Shown here piece after piece: positions 15,412-22,750 of a stretch of 22,750 nt of DNA. The notes below the pieces were generated by a model. The model saw nothing but the letters and a program-made list of their open reading frames with translations. It made no database searches and was not told where the DNA came from. Made by a program: the position numbers and the translations under genes. The stretch's first letter is position 1. Every line of letters begins with the position of its first letter. The DNA is taken from positions 1 to 22,750 of the forward strand of contig JASLJC010000125.1 of NCBI GenBank assembly GCA_030152585.1, written 5' to 3'. Source of the stretch: Savagea sp. (GTDB lineage: Bacteria; Bacillota; Bacilli; Bacillales_A; Planococcaceae).

Positions 15412-18036
15412 TCACTCCATATCGTACCACGTAGTACCCGTTGATACGTCAACTTTTAACGGAACGTGTAACGTAATTGCTTCTTCCATCATTTGTGGAA
15501 CGAGTGTACGTAATCGCTCGATTTCCTCTTTTGGTGCTTCAAAAATCAGTTCGTCATGTACTTGTAACAATAAACGAGCGCGTAATCCTTCTTTTTGGAG
15601 CGCTTCTTCCATATCGATCATCGCTTTTTTAATAATATCCGCTGCGCTTCCTTGAATCGGTGTATTCATGGCGGTCCGTTCTGCAAAACTTCGGCGATTG
15701 AAATTAGTGCTCGATAGTTCAGGTAAATATCGACGACGATTCATTAACGTTGTCACGTAATGATCTCGTTTAGCTTTTTTCACAATATCATCCATATACT
15801 GTTTAACGCCCGGGAACGTTTTAAAATAAGTATCAATAAATGTTGCTGCTTCTGGGCGTGAAATGTGTAAGTTTTTCGATAAGCCATAATCGCTAATACC
15901 GTAAATAATCCCGAAGTTTACCGCTTTTGCTGCACGACGCATATTTTCATCGACTGCTCGTTCTTCTACTCCGAAAACGTTCATCGCCGTCGCTGTATGA
16001 ATATCTGCACCTTCTTGGAACGCAGCTACTAATTTTTCGTCTTCTGAAATGTGAGCGAGTACACGCAATTCAATTTGAGAGTAATCCGCTGCAAGTAACT
16101 GCCATCCTTCTTCACTCGGCACGAAAGCTTGGCGGATTTTACGACCTTCTTCTAAACGAATCGGGATATTTTGCAAGTTAGGGCTCACTGAACTCAAACG
16201 CCCCGTCTGCGTTAACGCTTGTTGGAAACGTGTATGAATTTTTCCATCGCTATGGATTTCTTTTTCTAACCCTTCTACATACGTTCCGTTTAATTTGTTT
16301 AGTTGACGATACACTAAAATGTGTGAAATAATTTCATGTTTCGGTTCAAGTTGTTCTAATACGTCCGCTGCTGTAGAATAACCCGTTTTCGTCTTTTTAA
16401 TAACAGGTAATCCGAGTCGTTCAAATAATATCGTCCCGAGTTGTTTCGGAGAATTAATATTAAATGTTTCGCCGGCTTGTGTATAAATTTCTTCTTCTAA
16501 TATCGAAAGACGATGTTCGAGTTCTTTTCCAATTTGTTGTAACGTTTCAACGTTTACTTTGACGCCTTGTGCTTCCATTTTTCCAAGAATACGGGCAAGT
16601 GGCAATTCAATCGTTGTATATAATGTCGCTTGGTCGTTTTCTTGTAATGCTTGCTCGATTGCACCTTTCGTACGTTCTACCGCAATTGCTTTTCGAGCGA
16701 TATGATCAAATAAAACATCTTGTTCTGGTACGGCTTGTTTCTTTCCCTTGCCGTATATCGCTTCATCTGTCTGAATGTCAGTAAAACCAAACGGTGCTAC
16801 AATAGAAGACAAATCATCGTGGGATGCAGCCGGATCGACTAAATAAGTCGAAAGCAACGTATCGAACGTTAAGCCGCGTAACGTAATTCCGAGACGATGT
16901 AGTAAAACGTATGCTTCTTTTGCATCGGTCGTCCATTTTTCTACCGTTTCATCTTCTAACCATTTCCTTAACGTATCTGACGTTTCTACGGTTTCAGGTA
17001 AACAAACATACGTCTCTTTTTCGTTCGCTATACTTAAGCCGAGTAACGGATCGCGTAAATAATCGTCTGTCATAACTTCTAAATGAATCGTCGCCCGTTT
17101 CGGTAAAGTCGGAACAGCCGTTTCATCGAACAATTGCCATTGGATTTCTTCTGTCATTTCTTCTAATGCATCAGGGTCGAGTTGTTTTAATAATGAAGTA
17201 AATTCTAACGTTTGATAAATCGTTTTCACTTTTTCCATGTGAGGAGATTGACGAATTGTATCTTCAACTGATACATCAATCGCCGCATCACGTTCAATCG
17301 TTACGAGTGCTTTGCTCATAAATGCTTGTTCTTGATAATTCGTTAAATTTTCTTTCATTTTTTTAGCCGTCATCGACTCTAGTTGCGCATAAACACCTTC
17401 CATCGTGCCGTGTTCTCGCAACAATTTTAACGCCGTTTTTTCACCAATTCCAGGCACACCTGGGATATTGTCCGATGGGTCTCCCATTAGTCCTTTCATA
17501 TCAATTACTTGTTCTGGTGTAATACCCCACTTTTCTTCGATGAAAGCAGGTGTGTAAGCGTCCATTTCTTTAATCCCACGTCGTGTAATATAGACTGTCG
17601 TCTGTTCACTTGCCAATTGAGTTAAATCTTTATCTCCTGAAACAATCACGACAGACATCTTTTTTTCTTCTGCACGTTTACTTAACGTACCGATAATATC
17701 GTCTGCTTCATATTGCTTTATTTCGTATTGCTGAATGTTATACGCTTCTAACAAATCACGCATGTAAGGAAATTGCTGTGATAATTCTGATGGTGTCTTT
17801 TGACGTCCGCCTTTATAATCTTCATATTGTTGATGGCGAAATGTTTCTTTTCCCGCATCCCATGCGACGAGTATGTGCGTTGGTTGCTGTTCTTCTAAGA
17901 CATTTTGTAACATCATCGTAAAACCATACACCGCATTCGTCGGTACACCATTTCGGTTCGTTAACGTCGGAGGTAAAGCATAAAAAGCACGGTATGCTAA
18001 ACTGTTTCCGTCGATTAATAGTAATTTTTCCGTCAT
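15412..18036 (-). CDS. polA: DNA polymerase I
   Basis: Repair synthesis, primer removal and Okazaki-fragment gap filling. The product is 874 residues. The 5'-3' nuclease domain (about 1-290) opens MTEKLLLIDGNSLAYRAF with the aspartates of the flap-nuclease family (WDAGKETFR, YEADDIIGT, SGDKDLTQL). The middle 3'-5' exonuclease-like domain (about 300-480) has lost the first DxE proofreading motif; the aligned stretch reads HLEVMTDDYLRDPLLG, as in the Bacillus enzymes known to lack proofreading. The polymerase domain has motif A DYSQIELR (D651), motif B RRAAKAVNFGIIYG and motif C VHDEL (D828). The start is ATG at 18036, with GAGGAG 8 bases upstream; the GTG at 18045 overlaps that SD. It leads polA-mutM-coaE and has its own candidate promoter within the phoR 3' end. 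Confidence 0.98.
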   Translation of the reverse strand: MTEKLLLIDGNSLAYRAFYALPPTLTNRNGVPTNAVYGFTMMLQNVLEEQQPTHILVAWDAGKETFRHQQYEDYKGGRQKTPSELSQQFPYMRDLLEAYNIQQYEIKQYEADDIIGTLSKRAEEKKMSVVIVSGDKDLTQLASEQTTVYITRRGIKEMDAYTPAFIEEKWGITPEQVIDMKGLMGDPSDNIPGVPGIGEKTALKLLREHGTMEGVYAQLESMTAKKMKENLTNYQEQAFMSKALVTIERDAAIDVSVEDTIRQSPHMEKVKTIYQTLEFTSLLKQLDPDALEEMTEEIQWQLFDETAVPTLPKRATIHLEVMTDDYLRDPLLGLSIANEKETYVCLPETVETSDTLRKWLEDETVEKWTTDAKEAYVLLHRLGITLRGLTFDTLLSTYLVDPAASHDDLSSIVAPFGFTDIQTDEAIYGKGKKQAVPEQDVLFDHIARKAIAVERTKGAIEQALQENDQATLYTTIELPLARILGKMEAQGVKVNVETLQQIGKELEHRLSILEEEIYTQAGETFNINSPKQLGTILFERLGLPVIKKTKTGYSTAADVLEQLEPKHEIISHILVYRQLNKLNGTYVEGLEKEIHSDGKIHTRFQQALTQTGRLSSVSPNLQNIPIRLEEGRKIRQAFVPSEEGWQLLAADYSQIELRVLAHISEDEKLVAAFQEGADIHTATAMNVFGVEERAVDENMRRAAKAVNFGIIYGISDYGLSKNLHISRPEAATFIDTYFKTFPGVKQYMDDIVKKAKRDHYVTTLMNRRRYLPELSSTNFNRRSFAERTAMNTPIQGSAADIIKKAMIDMEEALQKEGLRARLLLQVHDELIFEAPKEEIERLRTLVPQMMEEAITLHVPLKVDVSTGTTWYDME

Positions 18037-18058
18037 GAAAGTCACTCCTCATTGTGAA

Positions 18059-18086
18059 AGCCGATGAAGAATGTTCTCCATCGGCT
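18059..18086 (-). terminator. Hairpin between phoR and polA (weak terminator or polA 5' UTR stem)
   Basis: On the minus strand AGCCGATGGAGAA pairs with TTCTTCATCGGCT (one non-Watson-Crick position, loop centred on CA). Only TTTC follows, a poor U-tract. It may end part of the phoP-phoR transcripts, or sit at the 5' end of a polA mRNA that starts near 18089. It lies 8 bases ahead of the polA SD. Confidence 0.5.
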
Positions 18087-18093
18087 GTTTCTC

Positions 18094-19539
18094 TTAGTAT
18101 ATCATGTTCTTTTCTTCATTTGAATTTTCTTGCCGTATCGGTAAACGAACGATAAACGTTGAACCTTCGTCCACTTTACTCTCCACAGTCACAGAACCAT
18201 TGTGTGCTTCAACTAAATGTTTAACGATAGCTAAGCCGAGTCCTGTTCCCCCAGAATTTCGACTACGCGCTTTATCGACACGATAAAATCGTTCAAACAA
18301 TCGACTTTGTTCTTTTTGAGAAATACCAATTCCTTCATCTTGAACGGATATGACGACTTCATCGCCTTCCATCGCATACGTCACGCATACTGTTTTATCC
18401 CGAGCGGAATAAACAATCGCATTCGATAATAAATTCACAAATACTTGAAGTAAACGATCACGGTCTCCTTCGACAGTCATTTTGTCGTTTCCTTCTATTA
18501 CAATATCGATGTTTTTCGCTTTTTGCTTCGCCGATACGATATGACATGCATCTTCTATTAATGCTTGGATAGGAACATATCGAAATTGTAAATCAAATCC
18601 ATTTTGTTCAATACGTGATAACTCTAACAAGTCATCGACGAGCAGTTGCAATCGATCGCTTTCTTTTTGAATGATTTCTAAAAACTGTTTAGAAGCTTGT
18701 GGATCTTCCATTGCACCTTCTAACAACGTTTCAGTAAATCCTTTAATCGACGTAATCGGTGTACGCAATTCATGCGATACGTTCGCTACGAAATCTTTTC
18801 GTACTTCTTCTAAATGGACGAGTTCCGTTACATCGTGGAACACTAATATGACGCCGAGCCAATCACCGTGTCGTCCGATGACAGGAGAACCGTGCACACG
18901 AATATGTAGATGAGGATACTTCACTTCGGAACGAATACGTTTTTCTTGCGGTTGTTCTGTTAAAAATATGTCATCTAACATCGCTTCAATTGACAGAGGA
19001 ATCGGTAAATCGTGAAACGATTCATTTAGCCAATCGTCGCGTTCCACGTGAAACATCTCTTCAAATTGTTCATTCATAAAACGGACGTGACCGCTACGAC
19101 CAAACATTAAAAGTCCACTACCGATACTTTCTGTTAACGTGTCAAAACGTTCACGCTCTAAATTACGCAAAATTTCAAGTTCTTGCATTTGCGCTCCTAA
19201 TTGATTGACACCAATTGCTAATTCGTCATCGACTGCATATCGTTGAGTCGGGACACGCGCTAAATATTGACCATTGCCTAATGCTTGAACAGTAGATGTA
19301 ATTTCGGATAATGAAGACGTGTAATGTTTCAATATTTTTGCTAAGACGACGAATGTTACGATAAAAGCAATTAATAAAACAAATAAAATATAAACCCAAT
19401 ACATCTGTTGTATTTTTTCGTCTGTCGCAGGTGAAAAGATATGGAAAAATTGACCGAGTACGATACCGAGTGCAACGATTAAAACGAATAAAGTTAAAGT
19501 AACTGAAAATAATAACCGTTGATAATGTCGATTGCTCAT
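18094..19539 (-). CDS. phoR: Phosphate-type sensor histidine kinase PhoR (short form)
   Basis: A membrane sensor kinase that phosphorylates PhoP. The product is 481 residues: TM1 about 9-30, a very short outside loop (about 31-47), TM2 about 48-70, HAMP about 71-125, a PAS domain about 128-240, HisKA with phospho-acceptor H256 (NVSHELRTPITS), and the ATPase domain with N box NLLSN (369-373), G1 DEGIGI (401-406) and G2 GGTGLGL (430-436). B. subtilis PhoR is about 579 residues with a folded domain between the two membrane helices; that domain is missing here, so the cue must be read in the membrane or by the cytoplasmic PAS. The ATG overlaps the phoP stop by 4 bases (ATGA), and the SD GAGGAG is inside phoP. 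Confidence 0.92.
   Translation of the reverse strand: MSNRHYQRLLFSVTLTLFVLIVALGIVLGQFFHIFSPATDEKIQQMYWVYILFVLLIAFIVTFVVLAKILKHYTSSLSEITSTVQALGNGQYLARVPTQRYAVDDELAIGVNQLGAQMQELEILRNLERERFDTLTESIGSGLLMFGRSGHVRFMNEQFEEMFHVERDDWLNESFHDLPIPLSIEAMLDDIFLTEQPQEKRIRSEVKYPHLHIRVHGSPVIGRHGDWLGVILVFHDVTELVHLEEVRKDFVANVSHELRTPITSIKGFTETLLEGAMEDPQASKQFLEIIQKESDRLQLLVDDLLELSRIEQNGFDLQFRYVPIQALIEDACHIVSAKQKAKNIDIVIEGNDKMTVEGDRDRLLQVFVNLLSNAIVYSARDKTVCVTYAMEGDEVVISVQDEGIGISQKEQSRLFERFYRVDKARSRNSGGTGLGLAIVKHLVEAHNGSVTVESKVDEGSTFIVRLPIRQENSNEEKNMIY
18096..18124 (-). promoter_or_regulatory. Candidate extended -10 promoter of polA-mutM-coaE
   Basis: On the minus strand TGATATACT (TG, one base, TATACT at 18096-18101) is preceded at 17 bases by TTCAAA (18119-18124, 4 of 6). 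It lies over the last codons of phoR and would start transcription near 18089. This would allow polA to be made when phoP-phoR is off. Confidence 0.5.
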
Positions 19540-20243
19540 AAGCGTTGCTCCTCGAATTTATACCCGATGCCTCGAATCGTTTTAATGTATCGTGGCTTTC
19601 TCGTATTTTCTTCTATCTTTTCACGTAAATGACTCACATGTACATCAACGATTCGTGTATCGCCTACAAACGAATAATCCCATACTGCTTGTAACAATTG
19701 ATCTCTCGTCAACACTCGATTTTTATGACGCATAAAGTAAACGAGTAATTCAAACTCCTTCGGTGTAAGAGACAATGTTTCACCTTTTAATGTTGCTTCG
19801 TAACGTTCAGGATAAACGATCAGGTCACCTTCTGTTAACGTCGCATTGACAGAAGTACGGTTCATCGACGAATCTGCATCATGTGTCCGACGTAAAACAG
19901 CTTTGACACGCGCAATAACTTCTCGTGGACTAAACGGTTTCGTCATATAGTCGTCTGCACCAATTTCTAACCCTAATATTTTATCTGGTTCTTCTCCTCT
20001 AGCTGTTAACATAATGATCGGCACCCGATTGTTATCATGCCTTAGCTGCTTACATACGTCGATGCCATCAATTTTAGGCAACATTAAATCGAGTAAGACG
20101 AGATCGGGTTGCTCTGCTACAATTTTTTGTATCGCTTCTTCCCCGTCCTCTGCTGTAATCGTTTCAAAATTTGATTGCGCTAAATTGTATGAAAGTAATG
20201 TACGAATTGACTCTTCATCATCGACGATTAAAATTTTTTTCAT
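19536..20243 (-). CDS. phoP: Phosphate-type response regulator PhoP (OmpR family)
   Basis: A DNA-binding response regulator for phosphate starvation. The product is 235 residues: receiver domain 1-120 with acid pocket D9/D10, phospho-acceptor D52 (VLLDLMLPKIDG), T80 and K102 (MTKPFSPRE), then a winged-helix trans_reg_C domain from about 135 (LSLTPKEFELLVYFMRHKNRVLTRDQLL, ending IRGIGYKFEE). The start is the ATG at 20243, behind AAAGGGGG; the longer frame to 20279 is not supported. It overlaps phoR by 4 bases. The place between mdh and polA is that of phoPR in B. subtilis, which is the main reason for naming it PhoP rather than a WalR paralogue. Autoregulation is likely from the family, but no convincing tandem PhoP boxes are visible upstream. 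Confidence 0.93.
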   Translation of the reverse strand: MKKILIVDDEESIRTLLSYNLAQSNFETITAEDGEEAIQKIVAEQPDLVLLDLMLPKIDGIDVCKQLRHDNNRVPIIMLTARGEEPDKILGLEIGADDYMTKPFSPREVIARVKAVLRRTHDADSSMNRTSVNATLTEGDLIVYPERYEATLKGETLSLTPKEFELLVYFMRHKNRVLTRDQLLQAVWDYSFVGDTRIVDVHVSHLREKIEENTRKPRYIKTIRGIGYKFEEQRL

Positions 20244-20287
20244 TGCGATAACCCCCTTTTGAAAATGTGAACATTTCATATATGTCT

Positions 20288-20293
20288 AGTATA
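20288..20293 (-). promoter_or_regulatory. Possible -10 element of phoP-phoR
   Basis: TATACT on the minus strand, about 45 bases ahead of the phoP start, with no good -35 at 16-18 bases. A weak -35 would suit a promoter that needs an activator. TTCACATTTT (minus strand, 20262-20271) lies between it and the SD. Confidence 0.3.
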
Positions 20294-20344
20294 CATGAAA
20301 ACGCAGTACATCGCCTTCGTTACCGTTTTCTTCATTCGTTTATT

Positions 20345-20386
20345 AAAAAAAGAAAAGTGCAGAAAAGGAAGCTTCTCTGCACTTTT
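20345..20386 (-). terminator. Terminator after mdh
   Basis: AAAAGTGCAGA (20353-20363) and TCTGCACTTTT (20376-20386) form an 11-bp stem with partial extension (AGAA/TTCT). On the minus strand it is followed by CTTTTTTTAAT. It begins 5 bases after the mdh stop and separates mdh from phoP. Confidence 0.88.
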
Positions 20387-20390
20387 TTTA

Positions 20391-21329
20391 TTATTGTAAA
20401 ACATTCATTACTGCACGAACAGACTGTGCTGATTTGTGCAGCGCTTGTTGTTCTTCTTCTGTTAAGTCAAGTTCGATAATTTCTTCTATCCCGTTTGCGC
20501 CTAATACTGTCGGAACACCTAGATAAAGTCCTTCCATTCCATATTCACCTTCTAAATAAGCAATTGCGGGTAAAATACGTTTTTGATCTTTTAAAATCGC
20601 TTCGGCCATTTCAACGAGCGCAGCAGCTGGTGCATAATAAGCAGAACCATTTCCAAGCAACTCTACAATTTCTGCTCCCCCTTTACGCGTCCGTTCGATA
20701 ATCGAAGCGAGTCGATCTTCTTTTATACGGTCGGTTAACGGTACACCACCGACAGAAGAATAACGAATTAATGGCACCATATCATCACCATGACCGCCTA
20801 AAACGAAGCCGCTTACATCTTTTACTGAAACGTTTAGTTCTTCTGCAACAAACGTTCGGAATCGTGCAGTATCGAGTACACCTGATTGTCCAATAACGCG
20901 TTCTTTAGGAAAACCGGACTCTTTATATACAGTATATGTCATCGCATCGACAGGGTTCGTCAAGACGAGAATCGTCGCATTTGGAGAGTATTGAACGACT
21001 TGTTTCGTTACATCTCTCATCACCTGTTGATTCGTCTGTACTAAATCATCACGACTCATTCCTGGTTTTCGAGCAATCCCTGCTGTAATGATGACGACAT
21101 CAGAATCTTTCGTATCTTCATAATTCGCCGTACCGATAATCGAACTATCAAAACCTTGAATAGGGCTCGCCTCTAACATATCTAATGCTTTCCCTTTCGC
21201 TGGTTTTTCCATCGCTGGAATATCAACGAGTACGACATCTGCTAACTCTTTTTGTGCGACAAAAAATGCGGCAGTCGCACCTGTAAAACCTGAACCGATT
21301 ACTGAAACTTTTTTACGTTGCTTTGACAT
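20391..21329 (-). CDS. mdh: Malate dehydrogenase, LDH-like
   Basis: Oxidises malate to oxaloacetate with NAD in the TCA cycle. The product is 312 residues, the B. subtilis length. The Rossmann motif is GSGFTG (12-17), with D36 binding the NAD ribose. Arg87 in IARKPGMSRDDL sets malate rather than lactate specificity; R93, D153/R156 and catalytic H180 (GGHGDDMVPL) complete the site. The start is ATG at 21329, with AGAGGAG 9 bases upstream. In B. subtilis mdh is the last gene of citZ-icd-mdh. Here it keeps that place but is separated from icd by 277 bases holding a strong terminator and its own promoter, so it can be made independently. Confidence 0.97.
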   Translation of the reverse strand: MSKQRKKVSVIGSGFTGATAAFFVAQKELADVVLVDIPAMEKPAKGKALDMLEASPIQGFDSSIIGTANYEDTKDSDVVIITAGIARKPGMSRDDLVQTNQQVMRDVTKQVVQYSPNATILVLTNPVDAMTYTVYKESGFPKERVIGQSGVLDTARFRTFVAEELNVSVKDVSGFVLGGHGDDMVPLIRYSSVGGVPLTDRIKEDRLASIIERTRKGGAEIVELLGNGSAYYAPAAALVEMAEAILKDQKRILPAIAYLEGEYGMEGLYLGVPTVLGANGIEEIIELDLTEEEQQALHKSAQSVRAVMNVLQ

Positions 21330-21362
21330 AAAAAACATCTCCTCTGTTTTACATTCATATTC

Positions 21363-21378
21363 ACTTCTAGTTAGAAGT
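21363..21378. repeat. Short perfect palindrome in the mdh 5' leader
   Basis: ACTTCTA (21363-21369) and TAGAAGT (21372-21378) are separated by two bases. Measured from the -10 of the mdh promoter it lies about +3 to +18, a position where a repressor could block initiation or where the mRNA 5' end could fold. I do not recognise it as a known operator. Confidence 0.5.
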
Positions 21379-21387
21379 TTCATCCTT

Positions 21388-21415
21388 AGTATACCCTATT
21401 TTTATCTATTCTGAA
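21388..21415 (-). promoter_or_regulatory. Probable mdh promoter
   Basis: On the minus strand TTCAGA (21410-21415, 4 of 6), a 16-base spacer and TATACT (21388-21393, 5 of 6). Predicted transcription start near 21381, about 52 bases ahead of the mdh ATG. Confidence 0.6.
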
Positions 21416-21530
21416 CATTTTTGAAATCATCATCACACTTTGTCATTTTCTTCTCACGTTTTTTACACACTTTTATTCTTTTCTATCTATAACTATGAGG
21501 AATCTATCACCCTAATATTTGAAAAAGAAC

Positions 21531-21573
21531 CAAAAATCCGGTAATCATTTACATTGTAAATGATTACCGGATT
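21531..21573 (-). terminator. Terminator after icd, a 19-bp perfect palindrome
   Basis: AATCCGGTAATCATTTACA (21535-21553) and its exact reverse complement (21555-21573) flank a single central base. On the minus strand TTTTTGG follows. Placed 34 bases after the icd stop, it is best read as the icd terminator, although so long a perfect arm with so small a centre is unusual. The rest of the gap to mdh shows only the mdh promoter. Confidence 0.8.
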
Positions 21574-21606
21574 ACTTATCAAACTTATAGTTTCATTTAG
21601 ATAAAA

Positions 21607-22750
21607 TTATAAGTTTTTGATTAACTCATCAGCGAATTCTGAAGTTTTTACTTCTTTCGCGCCGTCCATTAAACGTGCGAAGTCGTAAGTAACAACTTTA
21701 GATGCGATTGTTTTTTCGATTGAAGCTTCGATCATACGACCTGCTTCTGACCAACCTAAGTGGTCTAACATCATAACAGCTGAAAGAATAACTGATGATG
21801 GGTTTACTTTATCAAGACCAGCATATTTTGGTGCTGTACCGTGTGTAGCTTCGAAAATTGCGTGTCCAGTTACGTAGTTAATGTTCGCTCCTGGTGCAAT
21901 TCCGATTCCACCTACTTGTGCAGCTAATGCGTCAGAGATGTAGTCTCCGTTTAAGTTCATCGTTGCAACAACGTCAAACTCTTCAGGACGTGTTAAGATT
22001 TGTTGTAAGAAAATATCAGCGATTGAATCTTTAACGATCATTTTACCTGCTTTAACCGCTTCGTCTTGCGCTTTGTTTGCAGCGTCTACGCCTTCTTTTT
22101 CTTTAATCTCATCGTATTGGTTCCATGTGAATACTTTGTCACCGAACTCTTGTTCTGCAACTTCATATCCCCATTTTTTGAATCCACCTTCAGTGAATTT
22201 CATGATGTTTCCTTTGTGTACGATCGTTAAGTTACGACGGTTGTTATCGAGTGCATACTCGAGTGCTGAACGTACTAAACGTTTCGTACCTTCTTCAGAA
22301 ATTGGTTTAATACCGATACCTGAAGTTTCTGGGAAACGAATGTTTTTAACACCCATTTCATCTTGTAAGAAGTTGATTAATTTGTTTGCATCGTCTGAAC
22401 CTTGCTCATACTCAATACCTGCATAGATATCTTCTGTGTTTTCACGGAAGATTACCATGTCACATTTTTCTGGGCTCTTAACTGGTGATGGAACACCTTC
22501 GAACCAGCGTACTGGACGTACACATGCGAAAAGATCTAATGTTTGACGAAGTGCAACGTTTAAAGAACGAATTCCTCCACCGATTGGTGTCGTTAAAGGT
22601 CCTTTAATTGCGATTAAGTATTCGTTGATAGCATCTAATGTTGCTTGTGGTAACCATTCGCCTGTTTCGTCGAATGCTTTTTGACCTGCTAAGATCTCTT
22701 TCCACTCAATTTTTTTCTCACCATTGTATGCTTTTTCAACTGCTGCGTCG
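21607..22750 (-). CDS. icd: Isocitrate dehydrogenase (NADP), 3' part
   Basis: Oxidative decarboxylation of isocitrate to 2-oxoglutarate with NADP, TCA cycle. The frame is open from the window edge: the first whole codon is at 22749 and 380 residues are present. About 42 N-terminal residues of a 423-residue B. subtilis-type enzyme are missing beyond the window. Visible landmarks are GPLTTPIGGGIRSLN (the substrate Ser of IRSLN), RENTEDIYAGIEY, HKGNIMKFTEG, DSIADIFLQQ, MNLNGDYISDALAAQVGGIGIAPGANIN and HGTAPKYAGLDKVNPSS. An internal ATG at 22458 is not a start: similarity continues upstream of it without a break. The upstream neighbour, outside the window, would be citZ by analogy. Confidence 0.97.
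   Translation of the reverse strand, partial: DAAVEKAYNGEKKIEWKEILAGQKAFDETGEWLPQATLDAINEYLIAIKGPLTTPIGGGIRSLNVALRQTLDLFACVRPVRWFEGVPSPVKSPEKCDMVIFRENTEDIYAGIEYEQGSDDANKLINFLQDEMGVKNIRFPETSGIGIKPISEEGTKRLVRSALEYALDNNRRNLTIVHKGNIMKFTEGGFKKWGYEVAEQEFGDKVFTWNQYDEIKEKEGVDAANKAQDEAVKAGKMIVKDSIADIFLQQILTRPEEFDVVATMNLNGDYISDALAAQVGGIGIAPGANINYVTGHAIFEATHGTAPKYAGLDKVNPSSVILSAVMMLDHLGWSEAGRMIEASIEKTIASKVVTYDFARLMDGAKEVKTSEFADELIKNL

Noticed and set aside
1..22750. Mobile elements, CRISPR arrays, tRNA/rRNA genes, phage or defence genes
   Set aside because: Searched by eye for transposases, regularly spaced repeats, tRNA-like folds and unfamiliar gene clusters; every long frame is explained by a housekeeping gene and no such feature was seen.

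Overview
This is an ordinary, densely packed housekeeping stretch of a low-GC Gram-positive chromosome. The gene order read on the minus strand is icd, mdh, phoP-phoR, polA-mutM-coaE, gapB, nrdR-dnaB-dnaI, thrS, infC-rpmI-rplT, ysdA-like. This is the backbone order known from Bacillus subtilis and relatives. The T-box in front of thrS, the DnaB/DnaI primosome pair and the NADP-type GapB all point to Bacillales. AT-rich intergenic DNA and strong SD sequences (AAGGAGG type) fit this. I cannot name the genus. Three genes that sit in this block in B. subtilis (ytaF, speD, ytxC) are absent.

Layout. At 217-1920 an M3-family oligoendopeptidase is the only plus-strand gene. It converges on fhs (formate-tetrahydrofolate ligase, 2001-3680) through a shared bidirectional terminator. 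Then, all on the minus strand: a zinc-less medium-chain dehydrogenase/reductase (3750-4733); a two-gene unit of a DUF1294 membrane protein and a dimeric all-alpha dUTPase, overlapping by 23 bases (4989-5739); the infC-rpmI-rplT ribosomal operon behind an L20-type leader (5812-7234); thrS behind a threonine T-box (7466-9749); nrdR-dnaB-dnaI (9746-12564); gapB with a candidate CcpN operator pair (12778-13860); coaE, mutM and polA (13925-18036); phoR and phoP (18094-20243); mdh (20391-21329); and the 3' part of icd, cut by the window edge (21607-22750).

How the genes fit together. icd and mdh are TCA-cycle steps and gapB the gluconeogenic triose step. phoP-phoR is a phosphate-type two-component system. 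polA, mutM, dUTPase, nrdR, dnaB and dnaI cover replication, repair and nucleotide quality or supply. coaE completes coenzyme A synthesis, fhs supplies one-carbon units, and thrS/infC/rpmI/rplT serve translation. Most regulation visible in the sequence is at RNA level: the T-box, the L20 leader and an AUU start codon on infC.

I found no mobile element, CRISPR array, tRNA/rRNA, phage gene or defence gene, and no convincing undescribed system. The points most worth a second look are regulatory: the paired inverted 12-bp arms at the gapB promoter, the complementarity inside the L20 leader, a promoter built into the rplT terminator, and an extended -10 promoter plus hairpin in front of polA.
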